A stretch of 64,000 nt of DNA from Actinomadura luteofluorescens. Lineage in GTDB: Bacteria > Actinomycetota > Actinomycetes > Streptosporangiales > Streptosporangiaceae. The first letter of the stretch is position 1, and each line of letters starts with the position of its first letter. Positions 8,626 through 17,111 of the stretch are shown here, in pieces. Where the stretch lies: NCBI RefSeq assembly GCF_013409365.1, contig NZ_JACCBA010000001.1, positions 5,580,001-5,644,000 on the forward strand, given 5' to 3'. Below the pieces are notes generated by a model that did not search any database, had not been told where the DNA came from, and saw only the letters and a list, made by a program, of their open reading frames with translations. The translations under genes were made by a program, and so were the position numbers.

Positions 8626-9330
8626 TCAGCCGGGGTCGCCGGCCAGGTAGGGGGAGGCGGCCTCGCGGCCGACGAGGGGGAGCAGCGCGAAATAGGTGAG
8701 GGACGGCAGCAGCGACGGCAGCTCCTCCGCCTCGCCCGTCTCCATCTGGACGTGGATCGCGCTGTAGATCCCGCCCACGATCGCGTCCACCACCGAGACC
8801 GGGACGGGTGGCAGGGACGGGTCGGCGAAGAAGACGCGGAACCGCAGGAGGTTGTCGATGCGCGCCTGCCTGACCTGCTGCCCGGCCGCGTTCACCTCCA
8901 CCAGCGACGCCCGCGCGAACCGCGGTTCCCTGGCGAGGGCGGCCAGCAGCGTGCGCAGCCCCGCGTGGATCCCGTCCGGCCAGGACGGCGCGGCCTCGTA
9001 GGCCTCCGTCATGCGGCGGAGCAGGATGTCCATGCCGCGCTGGTAGGCGGCGAGGAAGCACTCGTCCAGGTCGGAGAAGTGCGCGTAGAACGTCTTCTTC
9101 GTGACGCCCGCGCCCTCGGTGACCCCGCTGATCGTCGTGTGCGCGAAGCCCCGCTCCGAGACGACGTGGACGAACGCGTCGATCAGCCGCTCGCGCTGGA
9201 TCCCGGCGACGGTCTCCGGGGAGAGCCCGTGCCGGCCCGGCTTGATGGCGCGGTTAGGGTCGAGCGCGGACCGCGAGCCGGGCAGCGCGTCCGCGCACCC
9301 CGTCTCCGGTGTCCCGGTCGTCCCCGCCAT
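8626..9330 (-). CDS. TetR-family transcriptional regulator
   Basis: 234 residues from the ATG at 9330, which has GAGGG just upstream; an in-frame GTG at 9348 lacks such a site. The N-terminal HTH is visible as RLIDAFVHVVSERGFAHTTISGVTEGAGVTKKTFYAHFSDLDECF, the canonical TetR arrangement with the Y-x-HF recognition helix end. The C-terminal about 150 residues form an all-helical ligand domain without a recognisable ligand. The likely target is its own promoter or the downstream lipoprotein, but no operator is obvious. Confidence 0.88.
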   Translation of the reverse strand: MAGTTGTPETGCADALPGSRSALDPNRAIKPGRHGLSPETVAGIQRERLIDAFVHVVSERGFAHTTISGVTEGAGVTKKTFYAHFSDLDECFLAAYQRGMDILLRRMTEAYEAAPSWPDGIHAGLRTLLAALAREPRFARASLVEVNAAGQQVRQARIDNLLRFRVFFADPSLPPVPVSVVDAIVGGIYSAIHVQMETGEAEELPSLLPSLTYFALLPLVGREAASPYLAGDPG

Positions 9331-9443
9331 CGGCCCTCGATCCGTCACCTGCCGTCGAGGTCACATTACTTGGCGTTCCCCGCGCGGAGGGAAGCCCCGG
9401 GCCGTGCGGCGCGGGTCACAGCGGGCCCGCGGGGGCCGGCGCG

Positions 9444-9668
9444 TCAGCGCAGGTCGCGACGTCGCGAGCGGGTCAGGACCCGGACGGTCCCGACGAGCCC
9501 GAGACCGATCAGCACGACCGGGACCATCGCCGTGACGGGCAGGACGTCCCCGTCCGTCAGGCCGTCGGCGAGGAACAGGCCGGCCAGGAGGAGGAAGAAC
9601 AGCCCCGTCACGGGCCCCGCCGGATCGAACCGGAACCGCTTCTCGCCCGCCGCCTTCTTACCGGCCAT
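9444..9668 (-). CDS. Small two-helix membrane protein
   Basis: 74 residues starting MAGKKAAGEKRFRFD, then two hydrophobic helices (TGLFFLLLAGLFLADGL and MVPVVLIGLGLVGTV) and an Arg-rich tail (TRSRRRDLR). Its position directly downstream of the PspC/LiaF-like gene on the same strand (77 bases) suggests it belongs to the same envelope module. No named family is recognised. Confidence 0.65.
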   Translation of the reverse strand: MAGKKAAGEKRFRFDPAGPVTGLFFLLLAGLFLADGLTDGDVLPVTAMVPVVLIGLGLVGTVRVLTRSRRRDLR

Positions 9669-9745
9669 CTTCCCGCCCGCCCTCACTCGCTCGAACCGTC
9701 TCGTCGCGTTCCGTCCCACGGGCCGTCTTGCCGGCCTGCCCGCGC

Positions 9746-11155
9746 TCAGACACGGTGCACGTCCACGTCTCCGAGCTTCCCGCGGATCCGCAGGACGATC
9801 ACCGGCGGGTTCGCGGCGGCCGCGCCCTCCGGCTCCAGGGTCCGCACGACCCTGGCGGCGGGCCCGCTCGTCGTCCGGTGGTCGACGCGCACGTCGCCGA
9901 GCCCGATCCGCGCGTCCACCAGCACGCGGGCGGTGGGCGGCACCGTGACCTCCAGCCCTCCGACGCCGACCTCGGCGTTGATCGTGACCCGCTGGCCGGC
10001 CGCGATCGGCAGGGCGGTGAGGTCGAGGTCGCCCTGGCCGACGCCCACCTTGAACACCCGGCCGATCTGCGAGGTGTCGGTGGGCCGCCAGTCGATCTCC
10101 CCGTACTCGGCGTTGCGCGGGACGTCGCCCGCGACCGCGGTGGTCAGCATGGCGAGGGTCAGCATGGTCCCGGCCGCCGCGAGGCCGCGCGTCCGGAACC
10201 AGCCGCCGACGACGAGGCCGAGCCCGAGGACGGCTAGCGCGGGCGCCATGACGATCAGCCAGGAGTCCGGGGCGGGGTAGGACCGGGCCACCGGGATCAG
10301 CGCCGCGCCGGCGCCCATGGCCGCGAGCAGCGTGATCGCCGCCACCGGCGACGTCCCGCCGCCGCACCCCTCCCGGGCGGGCGCCGCGGACGCGGTGCCC
10401 GAGGGTGCCGCGGTGCCGGGCGCGTCCGTCCAGGCGGCCGAGTACGCGGCGAGATCGATCATGCCCTCGGGCAGCCCGCCCGCCCCCGGCCGGGACGGGC
10501 CGCCGTCGCCGGGGGACCCGCCGGCGCGCGCGTCCTTGCCGAGGGAGACGCCCGCGGTGGACGCGGTCTCCGCCGGCGTCCACGTCGCGGAGGGCTCCGG
10601 GGCGTGCCCGGTGATCCGTTCGGGGACGGTCCGCGCCACCGACACGAGGTCCACGCCCCGCGAGTGCGCGACCGCCAGCACCAGCCCGAACACCACCAGC
10701 GGCGCGACGGCGTCGGTGGGGACCCCGCCGAACAGGCTGAACGCGACGCCCACGCACAGCAGCGCGCCGAGGATCGTCAGGACGGCCTGCCCGTCGAACC
10801 ACCGCTTGAGCCACTGCTCGGCGAGCGAGGACTCTCCCGGGCTCGCCGGCATCAGCAGCGCCGCCACGATGTAGAGGAAGATCCCCTGCCCGTGCGCGAG
10901 GGCGAGGACCGCGAACCCGACGCGGAACACGACCGGGTCGATGCCGGTGTAGCGCGCGAGGCCCGTGCACACGCCGGCGAGCACCTTCCGCTCGGAGTCC
11001 CGCGCGAGCCGCCGGTAGCCGCCCGCCGCCCGCTCGCCGGGGCCGTGCCCTCCGAGGTCGTCCCCTCCGAGTTCGTGCTCGCCGGCGGCGGGCCCGTCGC
11101 CGGTGCTCCCGCGCAGGTCCTCGTTCCGGTCCTCTTTCTCGCCCATGCCAGCCAT
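9746..11155 (-). CDS. PspC-domain membrane protein with a LiaF-like C-terminus
   Basis: 469 residues. A charged N-terminus is followed by a PspC domain (about 48-105: RRLARDSERKVLAGVCTGLARYTGID), several transmembrane helices, a Ser/Pro/Gly cytoplasmic loop, more helices, and a C-terminal beta-repeat region (GVGQGDLDLT ... GVGGLEVTVP ... GLGDVRVDH) like the toastrack domain of LiaF/VraT-type proteins. LiaF-type proteins restrain a cognate LiaSR-like system. The divergent PspC-kinase/LuxR pair next door fits that role. Starts at 11155 and 11146 are both possible. Confidence 0.85.
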   Translation of the reverse strand: MAGMGEKEDRNEDLRGSTGDGPAAGEHELGGDDLGGHGPGERAAGGYRRLARDSERKVLAGVCTGLARYTGIDPVVFRVGFAVLALAHGQGIFLYIVAALLMPASPGESSLAEQWLKRWFDGQAVLTILGALLCVGVAFSLFGGVPTDAVAPLVVFGLVLAVAHSRGVDLVSVARTVPERITGHAPEPSATWTPAETASTAGVSLGKDARAGGSPGDGGPSRPGAGGLPEGMIDLAAYSAAWTDAPGTAAPSGTASAAPAREGCGGGTSPVAAITLLAAMGAGAALIPVARSYPAPDSWLIVMAPALAVLGLGLVVGGWFRTRGLAAAGTMLTLAMLTTAVAGDVPRNAEYGEIDWRPTDTSQIGRVFKVGVGQGDLDLTALPIAAGQRVTINAEVGVGGLEVTVPPTARVLVDARIGLGDVRVDHRTTSGPAARVVRTLEPEGAAAANPPVIVLRIRGKLGDVDVHRV

Positions 11156-11296
11156 GGTCGCCTGTCGCGCGGGGCGCGCGGTATAGGGGACGTCCCTGAT
11201 TCCGACCCTGAGACCGGTCCGGGGTGGGTCCCTGATGCGAATCATGTCCGGGCGTGTGACGATCGATGACGTGGGAGAACCTAGGGAAGGGCGGCG
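11156..11296. promoter_or_regulatory. Divergent promoter region of the PspC/kinase module
   Basis: 141 bases between the LiaF-like gene and the kinase gene must carry both promoters. The kinase GTG has AGGGAAGG about 6 bases upstream. Autoregulation by the LuxR-type regulator is expected for this family, but I cannot pick out an inverted repeat with confidence. Confidence 0.35.
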
Positions 11297-12514
11297 GTGA
11301 GCCAGGAGACGGCGGGACGGGCCGCGCCGCCACCGGGACCGGTGGGCGCGACGTCCCTCGGGCCCGCCCGGCTGGAACGGGCCTCCGAGGGGCGGCTGGT
11401 CGCCGGGGTGTGCCGGGGCCTCGCCGTGCACCTCGGCGTGGACGTGTTCCTCGTGCGAGGCGCATGCGTCCTGCTCACGATGGCGAGCGGGCTCGGCGTC
11501 GCCGCCTATGCCGCGTTCTGGATCCTCGTCCCCGCCCGGGAGAGGACCCCGGCCGAGAAGGCCGGGCGGCGGCGCGGCCGGGACTGGGGCCAGCTGCTCG
11601 CCTACGCGACCGTCGCGTTCGGGCTCGCGACACTGCCGTGGGGCGCGGCGGGGGTCGTCCGGTGGGCGCTGTGGCCGTTCGTCGTCGGCGGCGTCGGCGC
11701 CGCGATCCTGTGGCAGCAGGCCGACCGCGACCAGCGGCAGCGCTGGACGCTGCCGCTGCGCGAGCGGTGGCTGCGCAGCCTGCTCGGCCTGCTCCTCGTC
11801 GTCGGCGGCATCGGCGGTTTCGTGGCGCAGAAGGTGGAGGCCGACCAGGCGCGCTCCGTCGTGATCGCCATGCTGATCATCCTCACCGGCGTCGCGGTGA
11901 TCGTGACGCCGTGGGTCGTGCGGCTCTGGCAGGACCTCGACGCCGAGCGGCACGAGCGCATCCGCTCCCAGGAGCGCGCCGAGCTGGCCGCGCACATCCA
12001 CGACTCGGTGCTGCACACGCTGACCCTCATCCAGCGGAACGCGCACGACACCCGCGAGGTGCAGCGGCTCGCCCGCTCCCAGGAGCGGACGCTGCGGTCC
12101 TGGCTCTACCAGCCGCGCGCCGATCCCGACCAGACGTTCGCCGCCGCGATCAGGGAGGCGGCCGGCGAGGTCGAGGACGACCACAACGTCCCGATCGAGG
12201 TCGTCTGCGTGGGCGACACGGCACTGGACGAGCGGCTCGGCTCCGCGCTGCAGGCCGCGCGGGAGGCGATGGTGAACGCCGCCAAGTACGCCGAGGCGCC
12301 GTCGGTGTCGGTGTACGCGGAGGTGGAGGGCGACGAGATCGCGATCTTCGTCCGCGACCGGGGCAAGGGATTCGTTCTCGACCAGGTCCCGGAGGACCGG
12401 ATGGGCGTGCGAGGGTCCATCATCGGACGTATGGAGCGCAACGGCGGCAAGGCCACCGTCCGCACCGCGCCGGGCGAGGGCACCGAAGTCCGCCTGGAGA
12501 TCAAGAAGTCGTAG
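11297..12514 (+). CDS. PspC-domain sensor histidine kinase (HisKA_3 type)
   Basis: 405 residues. A PspC domain lies at about 22-80 (RLERASEGRLVAGVCRGLAVHLGVDVF), followed by four hydrophobic segments to about residue 210. The dimerisation/phospho-acceptor helix carries His235 (AAHIHDSVLHTL). The HATPase domain has the N-box REAMVNAAKYAEA (Asn327), DRGKGF and a GxxGSIIGRM motif. It is a membrane-bound NarL-type kinase with no extracellular sensor domain, so the PspC and transmembrane parts are presumably the sensor, as in LiaS-like systems. It lies 51 bases upstream of its regulator. Confidence 0.92.
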   Translation: MSQETAGRAAPPPGPVGATSLGPARLERASEGRLVAGVCRGLAVHLGVDVFLVRGACVLLTMASGLGVAAYAAFWILVPARERTPAEKAGRRRGRDWGQLLAYATVAFGLATLPWGAAGVVRWALWPFVVGGVGAAILWQQADRDQRQRWTLPLRERWLRSLLGLLLVVGGIGGFVAQKVEADQARSVVIAMLIILTGVAVIVTPWVVRLWQDLDAERHERIRSQERAELAAHIHDSVLHTLTLIQRNAHDTREVQRLARSQERTLRSWLYQPRADPDQTFAAAIREAAGEVEDDHNVPIEVVCVGDTALDERLGSALQAAREAMVNAAKYAEAPSVSVYAEVEGDEIAIFVRDRGKGFVLDQVPEDRMGVRGSIIGRMERNGGKATVRTAPGEGTEVRLEIKKS

Positions 12515-12565
12515 CGCGGCTTCCCGGGGACGACCCGGGGGGCGGGACATGGGCGGGACGTTGAC

Positions 12566-13207
12566 ATGAGCGAGGCGTTGAAGAGGGTCGTGCTGGTCGA
12601 CGACCACCAGATGTTCCGGACCGGCGTGAAGGCGGAGCTGGGCGGCGGCGTCGAGATCGTCGGGGAGGCCGGCGACGTCGACGAGGCGGTCGCGGTGATC
12701 CGCGGGACGGCGCCGGACGTGGTACTGCTGGACGTCCACCTGCCCGGCGGCGGCGGGATCGAGGTGCTGCGGCGGCTGCACGGCGCCGTCTCGTCCAAGT
12801 TCCTCGCGCTGTCGGTGTCGGACGCGGCGGAGGACGTGATCGGCGTTGTCCGGGGCGGGGCGCGCGGCTACGTCACCAAGACGATCTCCGGGCCCGAGCT
12901 GACGGACGCGATCGGCCGGGTCGCCGACGGGGACGCGGTGTTCTCGCCGCGTCTGGCCGGGTTCGTCCTGGACGCGTTCGCCGCCACGGACGCCCCGGCG
13001 GTCGACCCGGAGCTGGACCAGATCACCCAGCGGGAGCGCGACGTGCTGCGGCTGATCGCGCGCGGCTACGCCTACAAGGAGATCGCCAAGGAGCTGTTCA
13101 TCTCGGTGAAGACGGTGGAGACGCACGTCAGCAGCGTCCTGCGGAAACTCCAGCTGTCGAACCGGCACGAGCTGTCGCGCTGGGCCGCCGCCCGCCGCCT
13201 CGTCTAG
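12566..13207 (+). CDS. NarL/LuxR-family response regulator
   Basis: 213 residues. The receiver domain has the acidic pair in VLVDDHQMF, phospho-acceptor Asp56 in VVLLDVHLP, the switch Ser in ALSVSD and the conserved Lys in GYVTKTIS. The C-terminal LuxR HTH (about 147-210) has the standard LTxRExxVL-like start, here ITQRERDVLRLIARGYAYKEIA, followed by SVKTVETHVSSVLRKL. It is the output of the PspC-kinase and probably controls the divergent LiaF-like gene. Confidence 0.94.
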   Translation: MSEALKRVVLVDDHQMFRTGVKAELGGGVEIVGEAGDVDEAVAVIRGTAPDVVLLDVHLPGGGGIEVLRRLHGAVSSKFLALSVSDAAEDVIGVVRGGARGYVTKTISGPELTDAIGRVADGDAVFSPRLAGFVLDAFAATDAPAVDPELDQITQRERDVLRLIARGYAYKEIAKELFISVKTVETHVSSVLRKLQLSNRHELSRWAAARRLV

Positions 13208-13216
13208 CGAGCGCTC

Positions 13217-13235
13217 GGCTTCCCCTCGCGAAGCC
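13217..13235 (+). terminator. Weak hairpin after the response regulator
   Basis: GGCTTC pairs with GAAGCC around a 7-base loop 10 bases after the regulator stop. The stem is short and no U-run follows, so termination is only possible. Confidence 0.35.
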
Positions 13236-13334
13236 CGGAGTAAACGTTTTCACTACAGTCGTGAGCGAATCGTAATCCGCGGTGGCCGCGCATCATGATC
13301 ACCACCACCCTCCGGTGTGGAACAGTCGCTCGTC

Positions 13335-14087
13335 ATGACATATCCCCCACCCGGGCCCGGGCAGCCGGGCCCCCAGGCCCCCTATCCGCCCCCGCCCCCG
13401 CCGATGCCGGGCGACCACGGTCCCGGCTCCCCGTACGGATCCGGCGCCGAGAAGACCAACGGGCTGGCGATCGCCGCGTTCGTGACCGGCCTCCTCGGAT
13501 GCCTCGGTGTCGTCGGCCTCGTCCTCGGAGCCGTCGCCCTCAGCCAGATCTCCAAGAAGGGCGGCAAGGGCCGCGGCCTCGCGATCGCCGGGATCGTCCT
13601 GTCCTGCCTGTGGATCGTGGGCGGCATCGCCGCCTTCGCGCTGAGCGGTGACGGCTCGTCCGGCGGCGCCGGAGCGACCCCAAAGGTCACCCAGACCAAG
13701 CCCAAGGAGGTGGACGCCAAGAAGATGAAGGTCGGTGACTGCATCAACGACAACTCGGGCGCCACCAGCACCGCGACCGAGGAGCCGGTCGAGGTGGAGA
13801 GCGTCAAGATCGTCCCCTGTGCGGGGCCGCACGACGGCGAGGTGACGGCCGTCTTCCGGCTGAAGGGGTTCGTCATGCCGCCCGAGGCGCGGCTCCAGCA
13901 ACTCGCCTCGAACGGGTGCAAGCTCCGCACGCAGGCCCGGATCAACCGCGACCCGGCCGCGCGGGGCATCGCGAACTCCTACTACTACCCGACGGCCGAC
14001 TCGTGGAAGTCCGGCGACCGCGTCGTGACCTGCGTCGCCGTGGCCGCCGCCGACGGCAAGAAGCTCACCCGGCCCCTGCACCGCTGA
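13335..14087 (+). CDS. DUF4190 membrane protein with a septum-formation-like domain
   Basis: 250 residues. A Pro/Gly-rich cytoplasmic N-terminus (MTYPPPGPGQPGP...) is followed by a DUF4190-like pair of transmembrane helices (GLAIAAFVTGLLGCLGVVGLVLGAVA and GLAIAGIVLSCLWIVGGIAAF). The extracellular part carries the pattern VGDCIND ... VPCAGPHDGEV with four cysteines, typical of actinobacterial septum-formation domains. An envelope role is inferred. A GTG at 13317 could also be the start; neither has a strong ribosome site. Confidence 0.8.
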   Translation: MTYPPPGPGQPGPQAPYPPPPPPMPGDHGPGSPYGSGAEKTNGLAIAAFVTGLLGCLGVVGLVLGAVALSQISKKGGKGRGLAIAGIVLSCLWIVGGIAAFALSGDGSSGGAGATPKVTQTKPKEVDAKKMKVGDCINDNSGATSTATEEPVEVESVKIVPCAGPHDGEVTAVFRLKGFVMPPEARLQQLASNGCKLRTQARINRDPAARGIANSYYYPTADSWKSGDRVVTCVAVAAADGKKLTRPLHR

Positions 14088-14239
14088 CGTTCCCGGCGTA
14101 CGCTGGGCGGCCGGCCCGCCGCCCGGTCCGGAGCCACGGCTCCCCGGTCCTCCCGATTTCTTGCGCCCCGCCTCTTCGCACCGGTTTCTCCGAGCAAGAG
14201 GCCCTCTCCAGGCGCCCCTCCCGAACCCGCTCGCGGCCG

Positions 14240-15130
14240 TCACGCGCGCAATCCGTCGACGACCATGTCGGCGACGTGTTCGACGGTGGACACCCCCGCC
14301 TCCATCGTCGGGTTGCCTGCGCTGCACACCGCGATGAGGAAGTCGTGGTCGTGCCCGCTGACGCGGCCGATGCTGTTGATCGACCAGCCGTGCCCCTGGA
14401 AGCGGAGCGGCACCCACCCGTTCTTCAGCGCCACCCTCTCTCCCGGACGCGCCGCCGCGCTGACGCCCCACGCCTGCTCGTCCAGCACGGAACCCATCAG
14501 GCCGAGGACGTACCGGCGGCCGCGCGCCTTCAACGGGCCGCCGTCCGACACCAGGTTCGTCAGCAGGCGCACCTGGTCGCTCGGGCTCGTGAGGGACGAC
14601 CCCCACGAGGTGGGGAACGGCTTGGTGTGCCTCAACCCGAAGGCCCTGTTCGCCTCGGCGACCCCGGGGCCGTACCCGGCCCTGGAGTACAGGGCGCTCG
14701 CCGCCGCGTTGTCGCTTTCCCGGATCATCGTCCCGGCCAGCGCCCGCTCCGCGCCGGTCAGCCCCCGGCCGTCGCGCTGCCGTTGCAGAAGGAGGCTCGC
14801 CAGGATGTCGACCTTCACGATGCTGGCGGTGACGAACCGGCCGTCCGCGTTCTCGCCGAACGACCTCCCCGTCCGCAGGTCCGTCACCATCACCCCCGCC
14901 CTCCCCGGACGTTTCCGGAGATAGGTGCGCACGGAGCGGCGCAGCGCCCCGGAGTCGAGCGGGCGGAGCGCCAGCCGGACCGTGGACACCTCCCGCCCCG
15001 CCGCCGCGGACTCTCCGGCTTTCGCGACGATCCCGCCCGCGCGCGGCTCCCCGTCCGCCTTGAACCAGTAGGCGGCCGAACCCGCCCCGGTGCCCGCCAC
15101 GAGAGCGAGCACGATGAGATGACGCCGCAT
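14240..15130 (-). CDS. Class A beta-lactamase-like serine hydrolase
   Basis: 296 residues with an N-terminal signal/anchor (LIVLALVAGTGAGSAAYWF). All three penicillin-recognising motifs are present: SxxK as TASIVKVD, SDN as RESDNAAAS, and a K-[T/N]-G motif as ALKNGWVP. The Asn variant of KTG and the long N-terminal extension differ from clinical beta-lactamases. It may be a true beta-lactamase, a D,D-peptidase relative or a non-enzymatic homologue. It is predicted to act outside the membrane. Confidence 0.85.
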   Translation of the reverse strand: MRRHLIVLALVAGTGAGSAAYWFKADGEPRAGGIVAKAGESAAAGREVSTVRLALRPLDSGALRRSVRTYLRKRPGRAGVMVTDLRTGRSFGENADGRFVTASIVKVDILASLLLQRQRDGRGLTGAERALAGTMIRESDNAAASALYSRAGYGPGVAEANRAFGLRHTKPFPTSWGSSLTSPSDQVRLLTNLVSDGGPLKARGRRYVLGLMGSVLDEQAWGVSAAARPGERVALKNGWVPLRFQGHGWSINSIGRVSGHDHDFLIAVCSAGNPTMEAGVSTVEHVADMVVDGLRA

Positions 15131-15463
15131 CGATTCCCCCGAATGTCATGCGACCGAAACCAACATCCAAACCGAAACGAAAGCGCCTAAAGCGGCATAA
15201 ATGCCCCCGAGTCATGCAGGCCGCCGCGCACCACCCGGCCGGCGTTCACCACCGGGCGGGCGTCCGATGAGCCGAAGGCCCCGCGTGCCCCCCAAGCGAC
15301 GACCGGCCCGCTGGAGGCCTGACCTACAGGCCGTGCATGGCGTCGCGGGTATGCACCGCCTTGCGGGCGTGCGCGTCCCCCTGGGCGGCGTGGATGCCCA
15401 GGTACAGGCGGGACCTAGGGCCCGTCTCGAAGCGGCCTCGGCCACGCGCGCGAACGCGTGACC

Positions 15464-15518
15464 TGCCCGGTGGAGCAAAGCCGAAGGCGAGCGGAACCGG
15501 GCAGATCGCGAAGCGATG
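15464..15518. ncRNA. Hairpin cluster, possible structured RNA
   Basis: CTGCCCGGT (15464-15472) pairs perfectly with ACCGGGCAG (15497-15505), enclosing the mini-hairpin GCC-GAA-GGC (15481-15489). It is followed at once by ATCGC-GAA-GCGAT (15506-15518). Both inner hairpins have the same GAA triloop. The arrangement suggests a folded RNA or single-stranded DNA element. Strand and function are unknown. Confidence 0.4.
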
Positions 15519-15548
15519 CCGCGTTCGCCCAGGCCCGGTCACGCAGCG

Positions 15549-15618
15549 AGCCGCCAGGCGAGCTACGTGGGCCGGGACGTGGAAACACAGCCGCCAGGCG
15601 AGCTATGTGGGCCGGGAC
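15549..15618. repeat. Two direct repeats of 30 bases, period 40
   Basis: Copy one (15549-15578) and copy two (15589-15618) differ at a single base (C to T). They are separated by 10 bases. Each copy is followed by a similar purine-rich stretch (GTGGAAAC and TGAAAAC). The spacing is too short, and the repeated part too uniform, for a CRISPR array. Confidence 0.75.
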
Positions 15619-15624
15619 TGAAAA

Positions 15625-16080
15625 CTAGAGGGCGCCCGGCAGGCGGGCCGGGCAGCCCGGCTCGCAGCGCTCGGAGTGCCGCGCCACCCGGTGCGCGTAG
15701 GCGTCGAGACGGCGGCGCAGGACGGCGCTCGTGAGCGGACCGGTGCCAGGGAAGCCGTCCACCTCGCCGCGCCAGCGGATCAGCGTGCCCGCGAAGTGCG
15801 GCTCCAGCGTGATGTCCGCACGAAGGCGCCGCTCGGGATGGCCGGCCAGCGCGATGTACCCGTAGTGCCGCGGCGGATCCCAGGCCACGACCTCCTCGCG
15901 CCACGACCGGACGTACCGGACGGCGCCGAGCCCGTTCGGGTGCTCCTGTCCGGCGGACTCCCGCCGCACCCTGGTCCAGAAACCGCCCCACTCGTCCCAT
16001 GCCTCAGGCACGCACAGGTGCTTGAAGATCACCTCAGGCGCGGCGGCGGATGTGGCGGTGGCCTCGATCTCACGCGGCAT
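15625..16080 (-). CDS. SRPBCC-fold protein (polyketide cyclase/dehydrase-like)
   Basis: 151 residues with the START-like pattern: an N-terminal strand with TATSAAAPEVIFKHLCVPEAWDEWGGFW, a central ADITLEPHFAGTLIRWRGEVDG and a long C-terminal helix (VLRRRLDAYAHRVARHSERC). These proteins bind hydrophobic small molecules in a cavity, and the ligand cannot be read from sequence. It stands alone, with a 173-base gap to the upstream PIG-L gene on the same strand. The GC-poor patch at 16130-16170 may hold its promoter. Confidence 0.75.
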   Translation of the reverse strand: MPREIEATATSAAAPEVIFKHLCVPEAWDEWGGFWTRVRRESAGQEHPNGLGAVRYVRSWREEVVAWDPPRHYGYIALAGHPERRLRADITLEPHFAGTLIRWRGEVDGFPGTGPLTSAVLRRRLDAYAHRVARHSERCEPGCPARLPGAL

Positions 16081-16253
16081 GACGACCCCCCGAGTTCTGT
16101 CACAAGGGGTACATGCCCGCTCGGAGGCTGATTACGGCTTGTAAGAGGTTGTATTTGCTAAGTGACCGAGACTTGAGCGGCCTGACCGCTTCGGTGAGCC
16201 TTTGGGAGGGCGCCGCATTGCCCGGCGCGGCGGGCCTTTTCGCGGGTCGGGGC

Positions 16254-17021
16254 TCAGGCGGTGTCGATGACCTGGAACGACTCGGCCAGGTGTCCCTCGG
16301 GCAGCCCCGCGGCGGCGGCGTTGCTCCCGAGCCAGCCGCGCAGCATCTCCGGCAGGCCGTCCCCCATGTGCCCGGTCTGGCTGGCGTGCGCCCGCAGCGC
16401 GTTCACCTTCCGGTCGAACTGGTCGGTGATGTCCACGTAGTGGTCGGCGACGGGGCCGCCGGACAGCCACACCTCACGCGCCGTCCACGCCTCCAGCCCC
16501 TCGTCGGAGAGCAGCTCCGGGAACGCGTAGGGGTTGCGGGCGTCGGGGTAGACGGCGTCGAGCGCGGCCGCCCCGACCGCGCGGTGGTCGGGGTGGCTCG
16601 GGTAGATCCGCTCGTAGTTGCGCTCCGGGCTCGGCATCAGCACCCGGTCCGGGCGCACCTGCCGGATCACGCGGGAGATGTCGCGGCGCAGGTCGAAGCT
16701 CACCTCGACCCGCCCGTCCGGGTAGCCGAGGAACCGGACGTCGCTCACCCCGACGCACTTGGCCGCCGCGCGCTGCTCCTCGCGGCGCAGCGCGGCCATC
16801 TCCTCGCGGGTGACGCCGTCGTCGAAGCCGCCCGCGTCGCCGTCGGTGACCATGAGGTAGACGACCTCGATGCCGCGGTCCGTCCAGCCCGCGACCGTCC
16901 CCGCCGCGCCGAAGTCGACGTCGTCGGGGTGCGCCATCACGGCGAGGATCCGCTGCAGCTCGCTGTCGTCCAGAACGTTGGTCACATCTTCAACAATAAG
17001 GTCGGCCAACGGTTCCGGCAT
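16254..17021 (-). CDS. PIG-L family N-deacetylase
   Basis: 255 residues. The zinc site appears as MAHPDDVDFGAAGT (AHPDD, residues about 30-34) with the later His in YPSHPDHRAVGAA. The substrate-side segment LGYPDGRVE is typical of the mycothiol-pathway and related GlcNAc deacetylases. Members remove acetyl groups from GlcNAc-type substrates, such as MshB and the mycothiol S-conjugate amidase Mca. Which substrate applies here is unresolved; the sequence is divergent from MshB. A GTG at 16985 is an alternative start. Confidence 0.82.
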   Translation of the reverse strand: MPEPLADLIVEDVTNVLDDSELQRILAVMAHPDDVDFGAAGTVAGWTDRGIEVVYLMVTDGDAGGFDDGVTREEMAALRREEQRAAAKCVGVSDVRFLGYPDGRVEVSFDLRRDISRVIRQVRPDRVLMPSPERNYERIYPSHPDHRAVGAAALDAVYPDARNPYAFPELLSDEGLEAWTAREVWLSGGPVADHYVDITDQFDRKVNALRAHASQTGHMGDGLPEMLRGWLGSNAAAAGLPEGHLAESFQVIDTA

Positions 17022-17111
17022 ACCCGGATATCGCTGCTTTCAGCGAACGTTCCGGGTGCGCCGGGTGGCCCGCGCGTCGACACCGGAAGGCCGGCGGGAC
17101 GTACGCCCTGC

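Larger units (their letters stand above)
15131..15624. other. 494-base non-coding stretch with nested hairpins and a 40-base tandem repeat
   Basis: The 5' side (15131-15200) is A-rich and likely carries the beta-lactamase promoter on the minus strand. From about 15460 the sequence is full of exact inverted repeats with GAA loops and ends in two near-identical 30-base repeats. Frames on either strand (for example a minus-strand frame at 15324-15542) overlap these structures and show no family, so I call no gene. Confidence 0.55.

Noticed and set aside
15324..15542. Minus-strand frame ending ...LYLGIHAAQGDAHARKAVHTRDAMHGL
   Set aside because: It overlaps the hairpin array, has no start signal and no recognisable family. 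It might be a gene remnant but cannot be supported.
15549..15618. Possible minimal CRISPR array (two similar 30-base repeats followed by GTGGAAAC / TGAAAAC)
   Set aside because: The gap between copies is only 10 bases, there are just two copies, and no cas gene is in the window.
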